In this document: one piece after another, positions 44,642 to 52,676 of the stretch
How positions within the stretch are numbered: position 1 is the first letter of the stretch
Layout: every line of letters begins with the position of its first letter
From: an uncultured Agathobacter sp.
Lineage (GTDB): Bacteria; Bacillota; Clostridia; Lachnospirales; Lachnospiraceae
Direction of reading: 5' to 3'
Length of the DNA: 64,000 nucleotides
Assembly (NCBI GenBank): GCA_934359755.1
Contig: CAKRLV010000004.1
Span: 62,001-126,000, forward strand
Position numbers and translations under genes: made by a program
Notes under the pieces: generated by a model
What the model saw: the letters and a program-made list of their open reading frames with translations, nothing else
The model's database searches: none
Told to the model about the DNA's origin: nothing

Positions 44642-45199
44642 ATGTATGAAGTAAATGGATTTATTTTTGAATCAGAGGAATTAGCAGAGACAGCGCGCAA
44701 GGAAGCGGAGGCAATCAAATACATAAAAGCACAGACAAGGATGGATGACCCAGAAAATGTTTTAGAACTGTACAATAAAGTATTGCAGAAGAAGATGTTT
44801 GAGACCCCGGTAGGTATGGCTTTTCTTGTTGAATTACAGGAGTATTTAAGAACTATACCATTTATCAAGAATGAAGAGATAAGCGGAATTCCAGTCAGAA
44901 ATACCAAGACCTCCAAATCTAAGCAGAAGGTTAAGACCAAAGTGGTTAAAGAAGTAAGAGATGATGGATATAAGGGAAGATATCATTTTACACTTGTTGT
45001 TACATTTGTACTTAGTGCGATAATAGTTGGAATGTTTGCCATTACATATTTAAGTGGCAATAATACAAATATAATCAATTACGAGAATCAGCTGATAAAC
45101 AAGTATGAAAATTGGGAAGAACAGCTGAAAGAGAAAGAAGCTGAACTTGATGCAAGAGAATCCGCACTTCAAAAAGGAGAGAATGATGGACAAAATTAA
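44642..45199 (+). CDS. Single-span membrane protein with coiled-coil ends, unknown function
   Basis: 185 residues. The cytoplasmic N-terminal 110 residues are charged and helical (SEELAETARKEAEAIKYIKAQ), followed by a basic linker, one membrane helix (FTLVVTFVLSAIIVGMFAITYL, about 118-139) and an outside coiled coil (YENWEEQLKEKEAELDAREVS-like). No known family. It lies 12 nt after fbp and overlaps the response regulator start by 14 nt, so it may be an accessory sensor part of the two-component system. Confidence 0.75.
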   Translation: MYEVNGFIFESEELAETARKEAEAIKYIKAQTRMDDPENVLELYNKVLQKKMFETPVGMAFLVELQEYLRTIPFIKNEEISGIPVRNTKTSKSKQKVKTKVVKEVRDDGYKGRYHFTLVVTFVLSAIIVGMFAITYLSGNNTNIINYENQLINKYENWEEQLKEKEAELDARESALQKGENDGQN

Positions 45200-45872
45200 G
45201 ATTCTTGTTGTGGATGATGAGAGCAGAATGAGGAAGCTGGTCAAGGACTTCCTTGTAAAAAAAGGATATGATGTGCTCGAAGCTGGAGACGGTGAAGAAG
45301 CGCTTAATATATTTTATGAGCAAAAAAACATAAGTCTGATTATACTAGACGTCATGATGCCGAAGTTAAATGGATGGGAAGTGTGTAAAGAAATCAGACA
45401 AAGTTCGAGGGTGCCTGTCATAATGCTCACTGCCAAATGTGATGAGAGCGATGAACTTATGGGATTTGAACTTGGGGTTGATGAGTATGTTACTAAACCA
45501 TTTTCGCCTAAGATACTTGTGGCCAGGGCGGAGGCAATCCTACGCCGCACAAACGCAATTGGGGAGACTGCTGTAATTAAGGAATCTGGTGGAATTGTAA
45601 TGGACAAGACAGCCCATCAGGTTACAGTGGATGGCGAGGCAATAGAGCTTAGCTTTAAGGAATTCGAATTACTTGATTATTTCCTTGAGAATAAAGGAAT
45701 CGCACTTTCCCGTGAGAAAATTTTAAATGGTGTGTGGGACTATGATTATTTCGGTGATGCGAGAACCGTAGATACACATGTGAAGAAGCTTAGAAACAAG
45801 CTTGGTGAAAAGGGAAATTACATCAAGACAGTATGGGGAATGGGATATAAGTTTGAAGCTGACAATAATTAG
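45186..45872 (+). CDS. OmpR-family response regulator
   Basis: 228 residues from the ATG at 45186, 6 nt after AGGAG (another ATG at 45183). The receiver domain has DDE (10-12), phospho-acceptor Asp55 in IILDVMMPK, Thr in MLTAK and Lys in YVTKPF. The C-terminal winged helix has LSFKEFELLDYFLENKG and RTVDTHVKKLRNKLGE. It is paired with the histidine kinase 26 nt downstream. The signal and target genes are unknown. Confidence 0.94.
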   Translation: MDKIKILVVDDESRMRKLVKDFLVKKGYDVLEAGDGEEALNIFYEQKNISLIILDVMMPKLNGWEVCKEIRQSSRVPVIMLTAKCDESDELMGFELGVDEYVTKPFSPKILVARAEAILRRTNAIGETAVIKESGGIVMDKTAHQVTVDGEAIELSFKEFELLDYFLENKGIALSREKILNGVWDYDYFGDARTVDTHVKKLRNKLGEKGNYIKTVWGMGYKFEADNN

Positions 45873-45898
45873 AAAGAAAAGGCTAAGAGCGGATAGAA

Positions 45899-47425
45899 GT
45901 GTTTAATCATACAAGAGTAATAGAAAAGAAAACATTGACACATAAGCTTGTCATAACTATGACAATTATTGTTGCGGGAACTATTTTATTCTGCTGGTTC
46001 TTAAATAATACATTCCTTGAGAAGATATATGAGCAGCATAAGTACAAGGAACTTATCGCGGACTACGAGCTTGTGGAGCAGGCTTATATAAATGACTATC
46101 TCGATGATTCAGATTTTCTGTTGCAGTTTCATAAGATCTGTGCAGGAGATAATCTTGATATAATTGTCGCAAAGCAAAATACTGTGGTCTTATCCTCCAC
46201 GAATGACAGGCAGAGACTTCTTCAGAAGCTGTATGAGATAGTCAATGCCCTGAACAACGAGTCTGTGTTTAATGTCATAGAAAAGACGGATCGTTATTTA
46301 ATAACAAGGCAGAATGATGAACAGATGCAGGAGGAGTATCTTATTCTTTACGGAGTCGCAGATGAAGATGGTGGAATATATATGCGCACTCCAATAAGAA
46401 GCATGAAGGAGAGTGCATCTATCACTAGTATTTTCCTTAGTCTGACTGGTGTTGTCTCTCTTTTTATAAGTATGATTGTTATCATTATTTTATCTAGAAA
46501 TATTACAAAGCCTATCCGTAAATTGTCCGATATTTCACAGAAGATGACAGACTTACAGTTTGAGGCAAGATATATTCCGAATAAAAGCAGCAGCAAAGAA
46601 ATTGATGAATTAGGTAACAATATAAACGAGCTGTCGCATTCGCTTGAGAATACGATTTCAGAGCTAAAGAGTGCGAACAACGAGTTGCAGAAAGATATAA
46701 AGAAAAAAGAAAAAATAGATGAGATGCGAAAGGAATTTCTTTCCAATGTGTCTCATGAACTTAAAACACCGCTTGCGCTGATTTCAGGATATGCAGAAGG
46801 ACTGAAAGAATGTGTTAATGATGATGAACAAAGCAGGGAATTTTACTGCGAGGTCATCATGGATGAAGCAGATAAGATGAATGAGATGGTCAAAAAGCTT
46901 CTCACGCTTAACCAGCTTGAGTTTGGCAATGATTTCCTTGAATTTAAGAGGTTTGATCTGTGCGAGCTTGTGCAGGGACTTTTGACATCTTCAGAATATC
47001 TTATAAATGCTGGCGATATTAAGGTCGTAAATAAGCTTACAGAGTCGCTTTATGTGTGGGGCGATGAATTTATGATTCAGGAAGTTATAATGAACTACTT
47101 AAGCAATGCAATTCATTATGTCAAGAATGAGAAAAAAATTATAATATCTTGTGTGAATGAGAATGACAAAGTAAGACTTTCTGTTTTTAATACAGGTGAT
47201 TTAATACCGAAGGACGAACTTGACAAAATATGGATTAAATTCTATAAAGTGGACAAAGCACGAACACGTGAATATGGCGGAAGTGGAATTGGTCTTTCGA
47301 TAGTAAAGGCTATTATGGAACTTCATAATCAGCAGTGTGGAGTCATAAATCACGAAGATGGAGTTGAATTCTGGATAGAATTGGATACTAATAATAGCAA
47401 TATAAAAACAGAAAGCGGACAATAA
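45899..47425 (+). CDS. Membrane sensor histidine kinase
   Basis: 508 residues with a GTG start. Two membrane helices (about 18-38 and 178-200) frame an extracytoplasmic domain of about 140 residues. A HAMP segment follows (ITKPIRKLSDISQKM), then the dimer helix with His286 in NVSHELKTPLALISGYAEG, and the ATPase part with EVIMNYLSNAIHY (N box), GDLIPKDEL and GGSGIGLSIVKAI (G box). It phosphorylates the preceding regulator. The stimulus is not clear from the outside domain. Confidence 0.93.
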   Translation: MFNHTRVIEKKTLTHKLVITMTIIVAGTILFCWFLNNTFLEKIYEQHKYKELIADYELVEQAYINDYLDDSDFLLQFHKICAGDNLDIIVAKQNTVVLSSTNDRQRLLQKLYEIVNALNNESVFNVIEKTDRYLITRQNDEQMQEEYLILYGVADEDGGIYMRTPIRSMKESASITSIFLSLTGVVSLFISMIVIIILSRNITKPIRKLSDISQKMTDLQFEARYIPNKSSSKEIDELGNNINELSHSLENTISELKSANNELQKDIKKKEKIDEMRKEFLSNVSHELKTPLALISGYAEGLKECVNDDEQSREFYCEVIMDEADKMNEMVKKLLTLNQLEFGNDFLEFKRFDLCELVQGLLTSSEYLINAGDIKVVNKLTESLYVWGDEFMIQEVIMNYLSNAIHYVKNEKKIIISCVNENDKVRLSVFNTGDLIPKDELDKIWIKFYKVDKARTREYGGSGIGLSIVKAIMELHNQQCGVINHEDGVEFWIELDTNNSNIKTESGQ

Positions 47426-47478
47426 ATAAAAATTAATTATTTTTTTCAGAAATATACTAAAATACTACCGAAAGAGTG

Positions 47479-47507
47479 TTGTATTCTTTGTTAGAATATG
47501 CTAAAAT
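47479..47507 (+). promoter_or_regulatory. Predicted promoter of the lipoprotein gene
   Basis: TTGTAT (47479-47484), 17-bp spacer, TAAAAT (47502-47507). Confidence 0.5.
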
Positions 47508-47540
47508 TATCAAATAAATAGGAGAAAAGTCACAGGTGAG

Positions 47541-48236
47541 ATGATGAAAAGAAAACATTTTAAAGCTTATATAGTCATTTTTGCAATGAGTATGTTTCTT
47601 ACAGGCTGTGGAGTTACTCCATTATATGAGATGTCAGACGAAGAGCAGGATTATATTGTTAAATCAGCAGCATATCTGGTTGCAAAGCACAATATAAAGC
47701 AGACTGACGGAGCAAGTGCTTATAAGCCGACGGATGAAGATATCAATGGCTCGACAGAAGAAGTTGAAGATCCGAATGATCCGATGGCTGGAATAAATCT
47801 GGATGATCCAGATATTGCAGGCATGATATCTTATTCAGAGGCGATAGGGCAGCCGAAGGTTGACATTACTTATAATGGTCTGTATGTGGACAAATCATAT
47901 CAGGAGGGCAAGTATTATCTACTGACCGCCGAAGAAGGTCACAAGTATGTGATACTTAAGTATACAATGCGTAATCCATACGTGGATGCGATGAAAGTGG
48001 ATGCTTACAGTGCTAATCCTGTATTTTACGCAGATTTCGGTGATGGTAATTACATAAAGCAGGAAAGTACGTTCCTGACATATAGTCTCCCGACATATCA
48101 GGGAACACTTAAGCCTGGCAAGTCAATTGAGCTTGCACTTGTTTTTCAAGTAGATGAATCTTTCCCGGGTACCAGCGAGCTTAAGACGATGCAGGTAGAG
48201 GTAGGTGGAAAGAAATATTATATAAATCCAAATTAA
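47541..48236 (+). CDS. Lipoprotein of unknown function
   Basis: 231 residues; two adjacent ATGs follow AGGTGAG. A signal peptide ends in the lipobox LTGCG, with Cys23 as lipid attachment site. The mature part has an acidic linker (about 58-85) and a beta-rich domain (about 105-228) with YILKYTMRNP and YQGTLKPGKSIELALVFQVDESFPG, recalling DUF4352/Telomere-length-regulation-like immunoglobulin-type lipoprotein domains. It would sit on the outer face of the membrane. Neighbours give no clear hint of its role. Confidence 0.8.
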   Translation: MMKRKHFKAYIVIFAMSMFLTGCGVTPLYEMSDEEQDYIVKSAAYLVAKHNIKQTDGASAYKPTDEDINGSTEEVEDPNDPMAGINLDDPDIAGMISYSEAIGQPKVDITYNGLYVDKSYQEGKYYLLTAEEGHKYVILKYTMRNPYVDAMKVDAYSANPVFYADFGDGNYIKQESTFLTYSLPTYQGTLKPGKSIELALVFQVDESFPGTSELKTMQVEVGGKKYYINPN

Positions 48237-48298
48237 ATAGGATTTTTTGACTATATTATGATATACTAAATATATACATGAATTCGGGGAGGAATCAT

Positions 48299-49207
48299 AT
48301 GGATACTAATATTCTTTTGGAATCAGGAACTAACGAACTAGAGATACTTGAATTTACATTGGGTGAGAATCACTATGGTATAAATGTAGCGAAGATACGT
48401 GAGATACTTACATATCAGCCAGTTACACCTGTTCCTAATACACATCCTAGTGTTGAAGGTATTTTTATGCCAAGAGACACGATGATTACAGTAATAAATT
48501 TAAAGAAATGTCTTGGAAGAGATGAGGTAACAGAAAAGGGACTTTTCATCATTACTAATTTCAACAAGCTTGATATAGCATTTCATGTAGATGAGGTTAT
48601 CGGAATTCATAGAGTATCATGGGAAGCTATCATTAAGCCGGATTCTACACTAAGCGGTGAAGATGGAAGTGTTTCAACTGGTGTAATTAAGATGGACAAT
48701 AAGCTTGTTGTGATTCTGGATTTCGAGTCAATTGTTTCAAGCATCAGTCCAGAGACTGGACTTAGAACCGCAGATATCGATTCAGTTGAAGCGAGAGATA
48801 GAAGTGATTACACTATTCTAATAGCAGAGGATTCGCCACTTTTGAGCAAGCTTATCACAGATTGTCTAAAGAAAGCTGGATATCAGAGACTTATAGTTAC
48901 CAACAATGGACAGGAAGCATGGGACAAGCTTTGTGAACTTAAGAAAGCTGGAAATATCCAGGACGAAATAGATTGTATTATTACCGATATTGAGATGCCG
49001 CAGATGGATGGTCATAGACTTACAAAGCTTGCTAAGAGCGATGACAAGATCAAGAAGATACCACTTATCATTTTCTCATCACTTGTCAATGAAGAGATGA
49101 AGAGAAAAGGAGAACAGTTAGGTGCGGATGCACAGCTTACAAAGCCAGAGATTGGACAGTTGGTAGATGCGATTGATGAGTTGATTGCTAAGAGCGACAA
49201 TAAATAA
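48299..49207 (+). CDS. cheV: Chemotaxis coupling protein CheV
   Basis: 302 residues from the ATG at 48299, after GGGGAGGAATCAT; the ATG at 48278 lies before that site. A CheW domain (about 10-150; EFTLGENHYGINVAKIREIL, PNTHPSVEGIFMPR) is followed by a receiver domain (about 170-300) with acidic pocket AEDSP, phospho-acceptor in IITDIEMPQMDG and Lys in LTKPEIG. CheV links chemoreceptors to CheA and adapts by phosphorylation. It implies that the organism is motile, though no flagellar genes are in the window. Confidence 0.93.
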   Translation: MDTNILLESGTNELEILEFTLGENHYGINVAKIREILTYQPVTPVPNTHPSVEGIFMPRDTMITVINLKKCLGRDEVTEKGLFIITNFNKLDIAFHVDEVIGIHRVSWEAIIKPDSTLSGEDGSVSTGVIKMDNKLVVILDFESIVSSISPETGLRTADIDSVEARDRSDYTILIAEDSPLLSKLITDCLKKAGYQRLIVTNNGQEAWDKLCELKKAGNIQDEIDCIITDIEMPQMDGHRLTKLAKSDDKIKKIPLIIFSSLVNEEMKRKGEQLGADAQLTKPEIGQLVDAIDELIAKSDNK

Positions 49208-49314
49208 TTATGTATCATGAGGGATGTGGTTTTCCGCATCCCTTAATGAGTTTATGGTGCTATATTGCACGACTCGGGCAGAGATGCTAAAACGATTGTA
49301 AATGGAGTACATAT

Positions 49315-50829
49315 ATGAGTAAGGATTCAGCAGAGAAGTATCTTGATAACTTGCTAAATACAGTAAGTAGCGAGCAAGGCGATATATTGGAAGAATATGG
49401 TGATGGAAGCAGTCATGCACTAAAAAGATCAGAAGATGATTTTCTTAAGAAATTCGAGGATGAACTTGAAGCAGACAAATATAATAATTATATCGCTGAT
49501 TTCGAGATGGAGCTTGAAGCAGAACAGAATAAGGACAAGAATATTGGTGAATCGGCTAAAGCTTTAGATGATGATACAAATGAGTTATCATTAGATGAGG
49601 TTCTTGAGAATGCGCAGAATCAGACGGAAATGTCCGAGGAAAAATCCAAAAAACAGGAGAAGATTGTTGAGCCAATTGATGATATGACCGATTTTGAGGA
49701 AGATTTAGATACTGCGGTGGAGAAATTCGATTCACAGCCAGTGGAGGAAGAGGCAGACGGAGAATCCGATATGGAGGAAGACTTGTCTGTAGTTTCTGAG
49801 CCAGATTTGTCTATGACGGAGATTGGCGAGCCTAATCTGGCGGGAACTGATGATGTGCCTCTAGAAGATATGCTGGATGGTGACTTGTCTGAGATAGGTG
49901 ATTTGTTATCTGGAAAGGTAGAGGATGAATCACAGGATGAGATAGGCGAGTTTGCCCAGAAGGAGATAAGTGCTCAGCAGTTAGAGGAAACTCCAGAATC
50001 AGGAAAGGCAGAAAAAGGCAAGAAAAAAGGCTTTTTTGCTAGAATTATTGAGGCTTTATTTGGTTCAGATGATGAAGAAGATGAAATTGTCAAGGAACCT
50101 ATAGATGATGGCATGGCTAACCTTACAGAAGAGAATGCACAGATTCTAAGAGAACTTGAAGGTGCAGAAGAGCAGGACGGCAAGAAGAAAAAGAAAAAAG
50201 AGAAGAAAGAAAAGAAGCCTAAGGAGAAGAAGGAAAAGCCTAAGAAAGAGAAGAAAGAGAAGAAGCCTAAGGAGAAAAAAGAGAAAAAGCCTAAGGTCAA
50301 AGATAACACACCACCACTTCCAAAGGTGCCTGTATTTATGATATGGTTTATGGTTGGTTCAATGTTTATTCTCGTATTGCTTGGCTCTAACCTGATGGGA
50401 TATCAGACCAAGATAGATGAGGCTAAATCATTTTATCTCGATGGCAATTATGCAGAAGCTGTTAAGAATCTGGAAGGACTCAGTATTAAGAAGAATGACG
50501 AACAGTTATACAATAGAGTAAAGCTTCTTGCATCTATTGAATCAGAGTATAGTTCATATCAGACTTTCATAAAGAATGACAAGCAGCTTATGGCGTTTGA
50601 TTCACTCATATGTGCAGCGGGAAGATGTAATACGTTTGCTGAAGATGCTAAGACCTATGACTGTGAGGATGATCTTGCAAAGATTAGGACGAATGTCGAG
50701 AATGAATTAAAAGATAAATATGGCATGACTTTGGATGAAGCATTACAGTTGTACGACCAGAAGGATAGAGATGAGTATACGATTGTGATTTATAAAAAGC
50801 TGGCACAGCTTGGAATTGAAGTCGAATAA
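49315..50829 (+). CDS. Acidic/lysine-rich single-span membrane protein, unknown function
   Basis: 504 residues. The N-terminal 230 residues are strongly acidic and low in complexity. A segment GKKKGFFARIIEALFGSDDEED follows, then an about 45-residue lysine-rich tract of KKEKKEKKPKEKK type (about 288-330), one membrane helix (VFMIWFMVGSMFILVLLG, about 338-358) and a 145-residue outside domain with a TPR-like start (EAKSFYLDGNYAEAVKNLEGL). No known full-length family. It follows cheV by 107 nt, so a link to signalling or motility is possible but unproven. Confidence 0.75.
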   Translation: MSKDSAEKYLDNLLNTVSSEQGDILEEYGDGSSHALKRSEDDFLKKFEDELEADKYNNYIADFEMELEAEQNKDKNIGESAKALDDDTNELSLDEVLENAQNQTEMSEEKSKKQEKIVEPIDDMTDFEEDLDTAVEKFDSQPVEEEADGESDMEEDLSVVSEPDLSMTEIGEPNLAGTDDVPLEDMLDGDLSEIGDLLSGKVEDESQDEIGEFAQKEISAQQLEETPESGKAEKGKKKGFFARIIEALFGSDDEEDEIVKEPIDDGMANLTEENAQILRELEGAEEQDGKKKKKKEKKEKKPKEKKEKPKKEKKEKKPKEKKEKKPKVKDNTPPLPKVPVFMIWFMVGSMFILVLLGSNLMGYQTKIDEAKSFYLDGNYAEAVKNLEGLSIKKNDEQLYNRVKLLASIESEYSSYQTFIKNDKQLMAFDSLICAAGRCNTFAEDAKTYDCEDDLAKIRTNVENELKDKYGMTLDEALQLYDQKDRDEYTIVIYKKLAQLGIEVE

Positions 50830-50852
50830 TAAAAGAACAGACATCAAATTAA

Positions 50853-50884
50853 AGCACTACCGAATATGTTAGGTGGTGCTTTTT
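50853..50884 (+). terminator. Intrinsic terminator after the lysine-rich membrane protein gene
   Basis: AGCACTACC (50853-50861) pairs with GGTGGTGCT (50872-50880), 10-nt loop, then TTTT. Confidence 0.85.
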
Positions 50885-50986
50885 GTGTGCAGGTGATAAA
50901 AACTATGTGTGAGACTTTGTTTTAAAATTTGTTTTAAAATATGTTTCAAAATTTCGCATATTTTTTAGTGCAAACGACAGGCTTAG

Positions 50987-51015
50987 TTGCAGGGCAAAAT
51001 GTTTTATTATATAAT
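50987..51015 (+). promoter_or_regulatory. Predicted sigma-A promoter of the GGDEF gene pair
   Basis: TTGCAG (50987-50992), 17-bp spacer, TATAAT (51010-51015). Upstream, three 12-13-bp near-repeats of TTTGTTTTAAAA lie at about 50918-50955. Confidence 0.6.
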
Positions 51016-51084
51016 GATAAAATGTAATTTAAAGGATTTATCGGTTACAGCATTGTACAGAAATAGGCAGTATGGGGAAATAAT

Positions 51085-52641
51085 ATGGCTATAAGAACAG
51101 AGCAGATGAAAGAAATTCTGGACATCAGATTTGATGATCCACAAAAAGAAAAGGAATTGTGTATGCAGATGCTTTCAAAAAGCGATGACAGGTACATGGA
51201 AGCCTTTGCAAGGACATATCTGGGAGATGCATACCATTCACTTGGACGGATTGATGAAGCCTTGCTTGAACTTGGCAGGGGACTTAAGCTGGCCGAGGCA
51301 GAAGAATATGAGGATCTGCTGTTTGTGCTGTATAATCTGATAGGCATCATATATATGTACAATGATGATGAGCAGAGTGCACTGGACTATTTCTTTAATG
51401 GCATTGCACTATCAGAAAAAATGAATGACAAGATGATGCAGGCGACACTCTTGTCTAATATAGCCTATGCATACAGAGTTGCAGGAGCATATGATAAAGC
51501 TGAGAGAATGACTGATAGATTTTATCAGATGATGTGTGAGACATCGGAAAATGAGTCGAATGTAGAACTTGACAAAATAAGCTATGAGACAGATAAGATA
51601 GGACTTTATCTATGCAGGAATGAACCGGATAAGGCGTGGGAGCTGATGCAGCATAGCGAAATACAGGCTGATACAGGCGTAGAAAAATATATTAATTTTG
51701 CATCATATTATGGAATAAAGGGTAATCATAAACAGTGTGCCATGTATATAGATACCGTGATGAGTATACTGAGAGAGGATGTCAACAGATATGAGAGTGT
51801 ATTATATCAGTTTGAAATAATACGTATAGCCATAGATGCAGGGCTTTATGAAAAGGCACTGCAGATATCAGAAATCTCTGAGAAGCTGATGATAAAGAAC
51901 ATAAATATTGGAAAATGGGTTAAGCTTATGGAATATCGCATAGAGATATATGAGGCGCTCGGCTATATGGATAAGCTTAATGAAGCCTACAAAAAGTATT
52001 TTGAATATGATGTCATATACGAGGAGGAGAAGAAAAAGGCAGCGGTCACCAGGATAAGGAGAAAAATAGAGCTGATTTATGAAATTGACAGGAAAAGTCA
52101 GATAGAGAAAAGACAAGCCGCACTTTCTGATAAGCGCAGCAATGATGAACTGACGGGGCTGTACAACAGATGGGGCTTAAAGAATCGGATTAATCAGTTT
52201 TACAGAGAACATGATAGTAAGAATACCCCACTAATGGTTGCTATAGCGGATGTTGATTTTTTTAAAGAGTATAATGATACATATGGACATATTGCAGGAG
52301 ACAGGTGCTTAAAATGTGTGGCAGATATTTTGAGACAGAATATAGGAGCTGAGGGTATTGTTTGCAGATATGGCGGGGATGAATTTCTTTTTGTAATGCG
52401 TGATATATCGAAGGCGCAGACCGAGCAGCTTTTGTCTAAGATAAGCGCCGAACTTGCCGATAAATATATAGAGAATAGCCAATCGGGTGTTTCTGACAGA
52501 GTGACAATAACCATTGGAGCAGTTATAGTAAAGACGTCTGCGGAGACGGACTTTGAGACAATTATACATGAGGCGGATTTGGCACTTTATGAGGTGAAAA
52601 ACAACTCCAAAAATGACTACAGAGTTAAGAGATTGGGTTAG
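51085..52641 (+). CDS. TPR-repeat diguanylate cyclase, first paralogue
   Basis: 518 residues with no membrane segment. The N-terminal 320 residues are helical TPR-like repeats (YLGDAYHSLGRIDEALLEL and similar), then a coiled-coil linker and a GGDEF domain (about 350-515) with DELTGLYNRWG at the start and an intact GGDEF (about 430). No RxxD inhibition site is present at the expected position before GGDEF. It should make c-di-GMP in the cytoplasm, with the TPR part sensing a protein or peptide. It is followed by a paralogue of the same layout. Confidence 0.9.
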   Translation: MAIRTEQMKEILDIRFDDPQKEKELCMQMLSKSDDRYMEAFARTYLGDAYHSLGRIDEALLELGRGLKLAEAEEYEDLLFVLYNLIGIIYMYNDDEQSALDYFFNGIALSEKMNDKMMQATLLSNIAYAYRVAGAYDKAERMTDRFYQMMCETSENESNVELDKISYETDKIGLYLCRNEPDKAWELMQHSEIQADTGVEKYINFASYYGIKGNHKQCAMYIDTVMSILREDVNRYESVLYQFEIIRIAIDAGLYEKALQISEISEKLMIKNINIGKWVKLMEYRIEIYEALGYMDKLNEAYKKYFEYDVIYEEEKKKAAVTRIRRKIELIYEIDRKSQIEKRQAALSDKRSNDELTGLYNRWGLKNRINQFYREHDSKNTPLMVAIADVDFFKEYNDTYGHIAGDRCLKCVADILRQNIGAEGIVCRYGGDEFLFVMRDISKAQTEQLLSKISAELADKYIENSQSGVSDRVTITIGAVIVKTSAETDFETIIHEADLALYEVKNNSKNDYRVKRLG

Positions 52642-52676
52642 AATATAGGATTAGAATATAGGATTAGAATATAGGA
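52638..52676. repeat. 13-bp tandem repeat, three copies, spanning stop and next start
   Basis: TTAGAATATAGGA at 52638, 52651 and 52664. The first copy includes the stop of the first GGDEF gene, and the last runs into the ATG of the second. Each copy ends in AGGA, which may serve as ribosome binding site. Confidence 0.92.

Noticed and set aside
49220..49243. AGGGATGTGG/CCGCATCCCT hairpin behind cheV
   Set aside because: The stem is good but no T-run follows. It may slow or end transcription, yet I cannot support a terminator call.
50156..50341. Arg/Lys-rich 61-codon frame inside the lysine-rich membrane protein gene
   Set aside because: It is a frame-shifted reading of the AAG-AAA repeats and has no start signal of its own.
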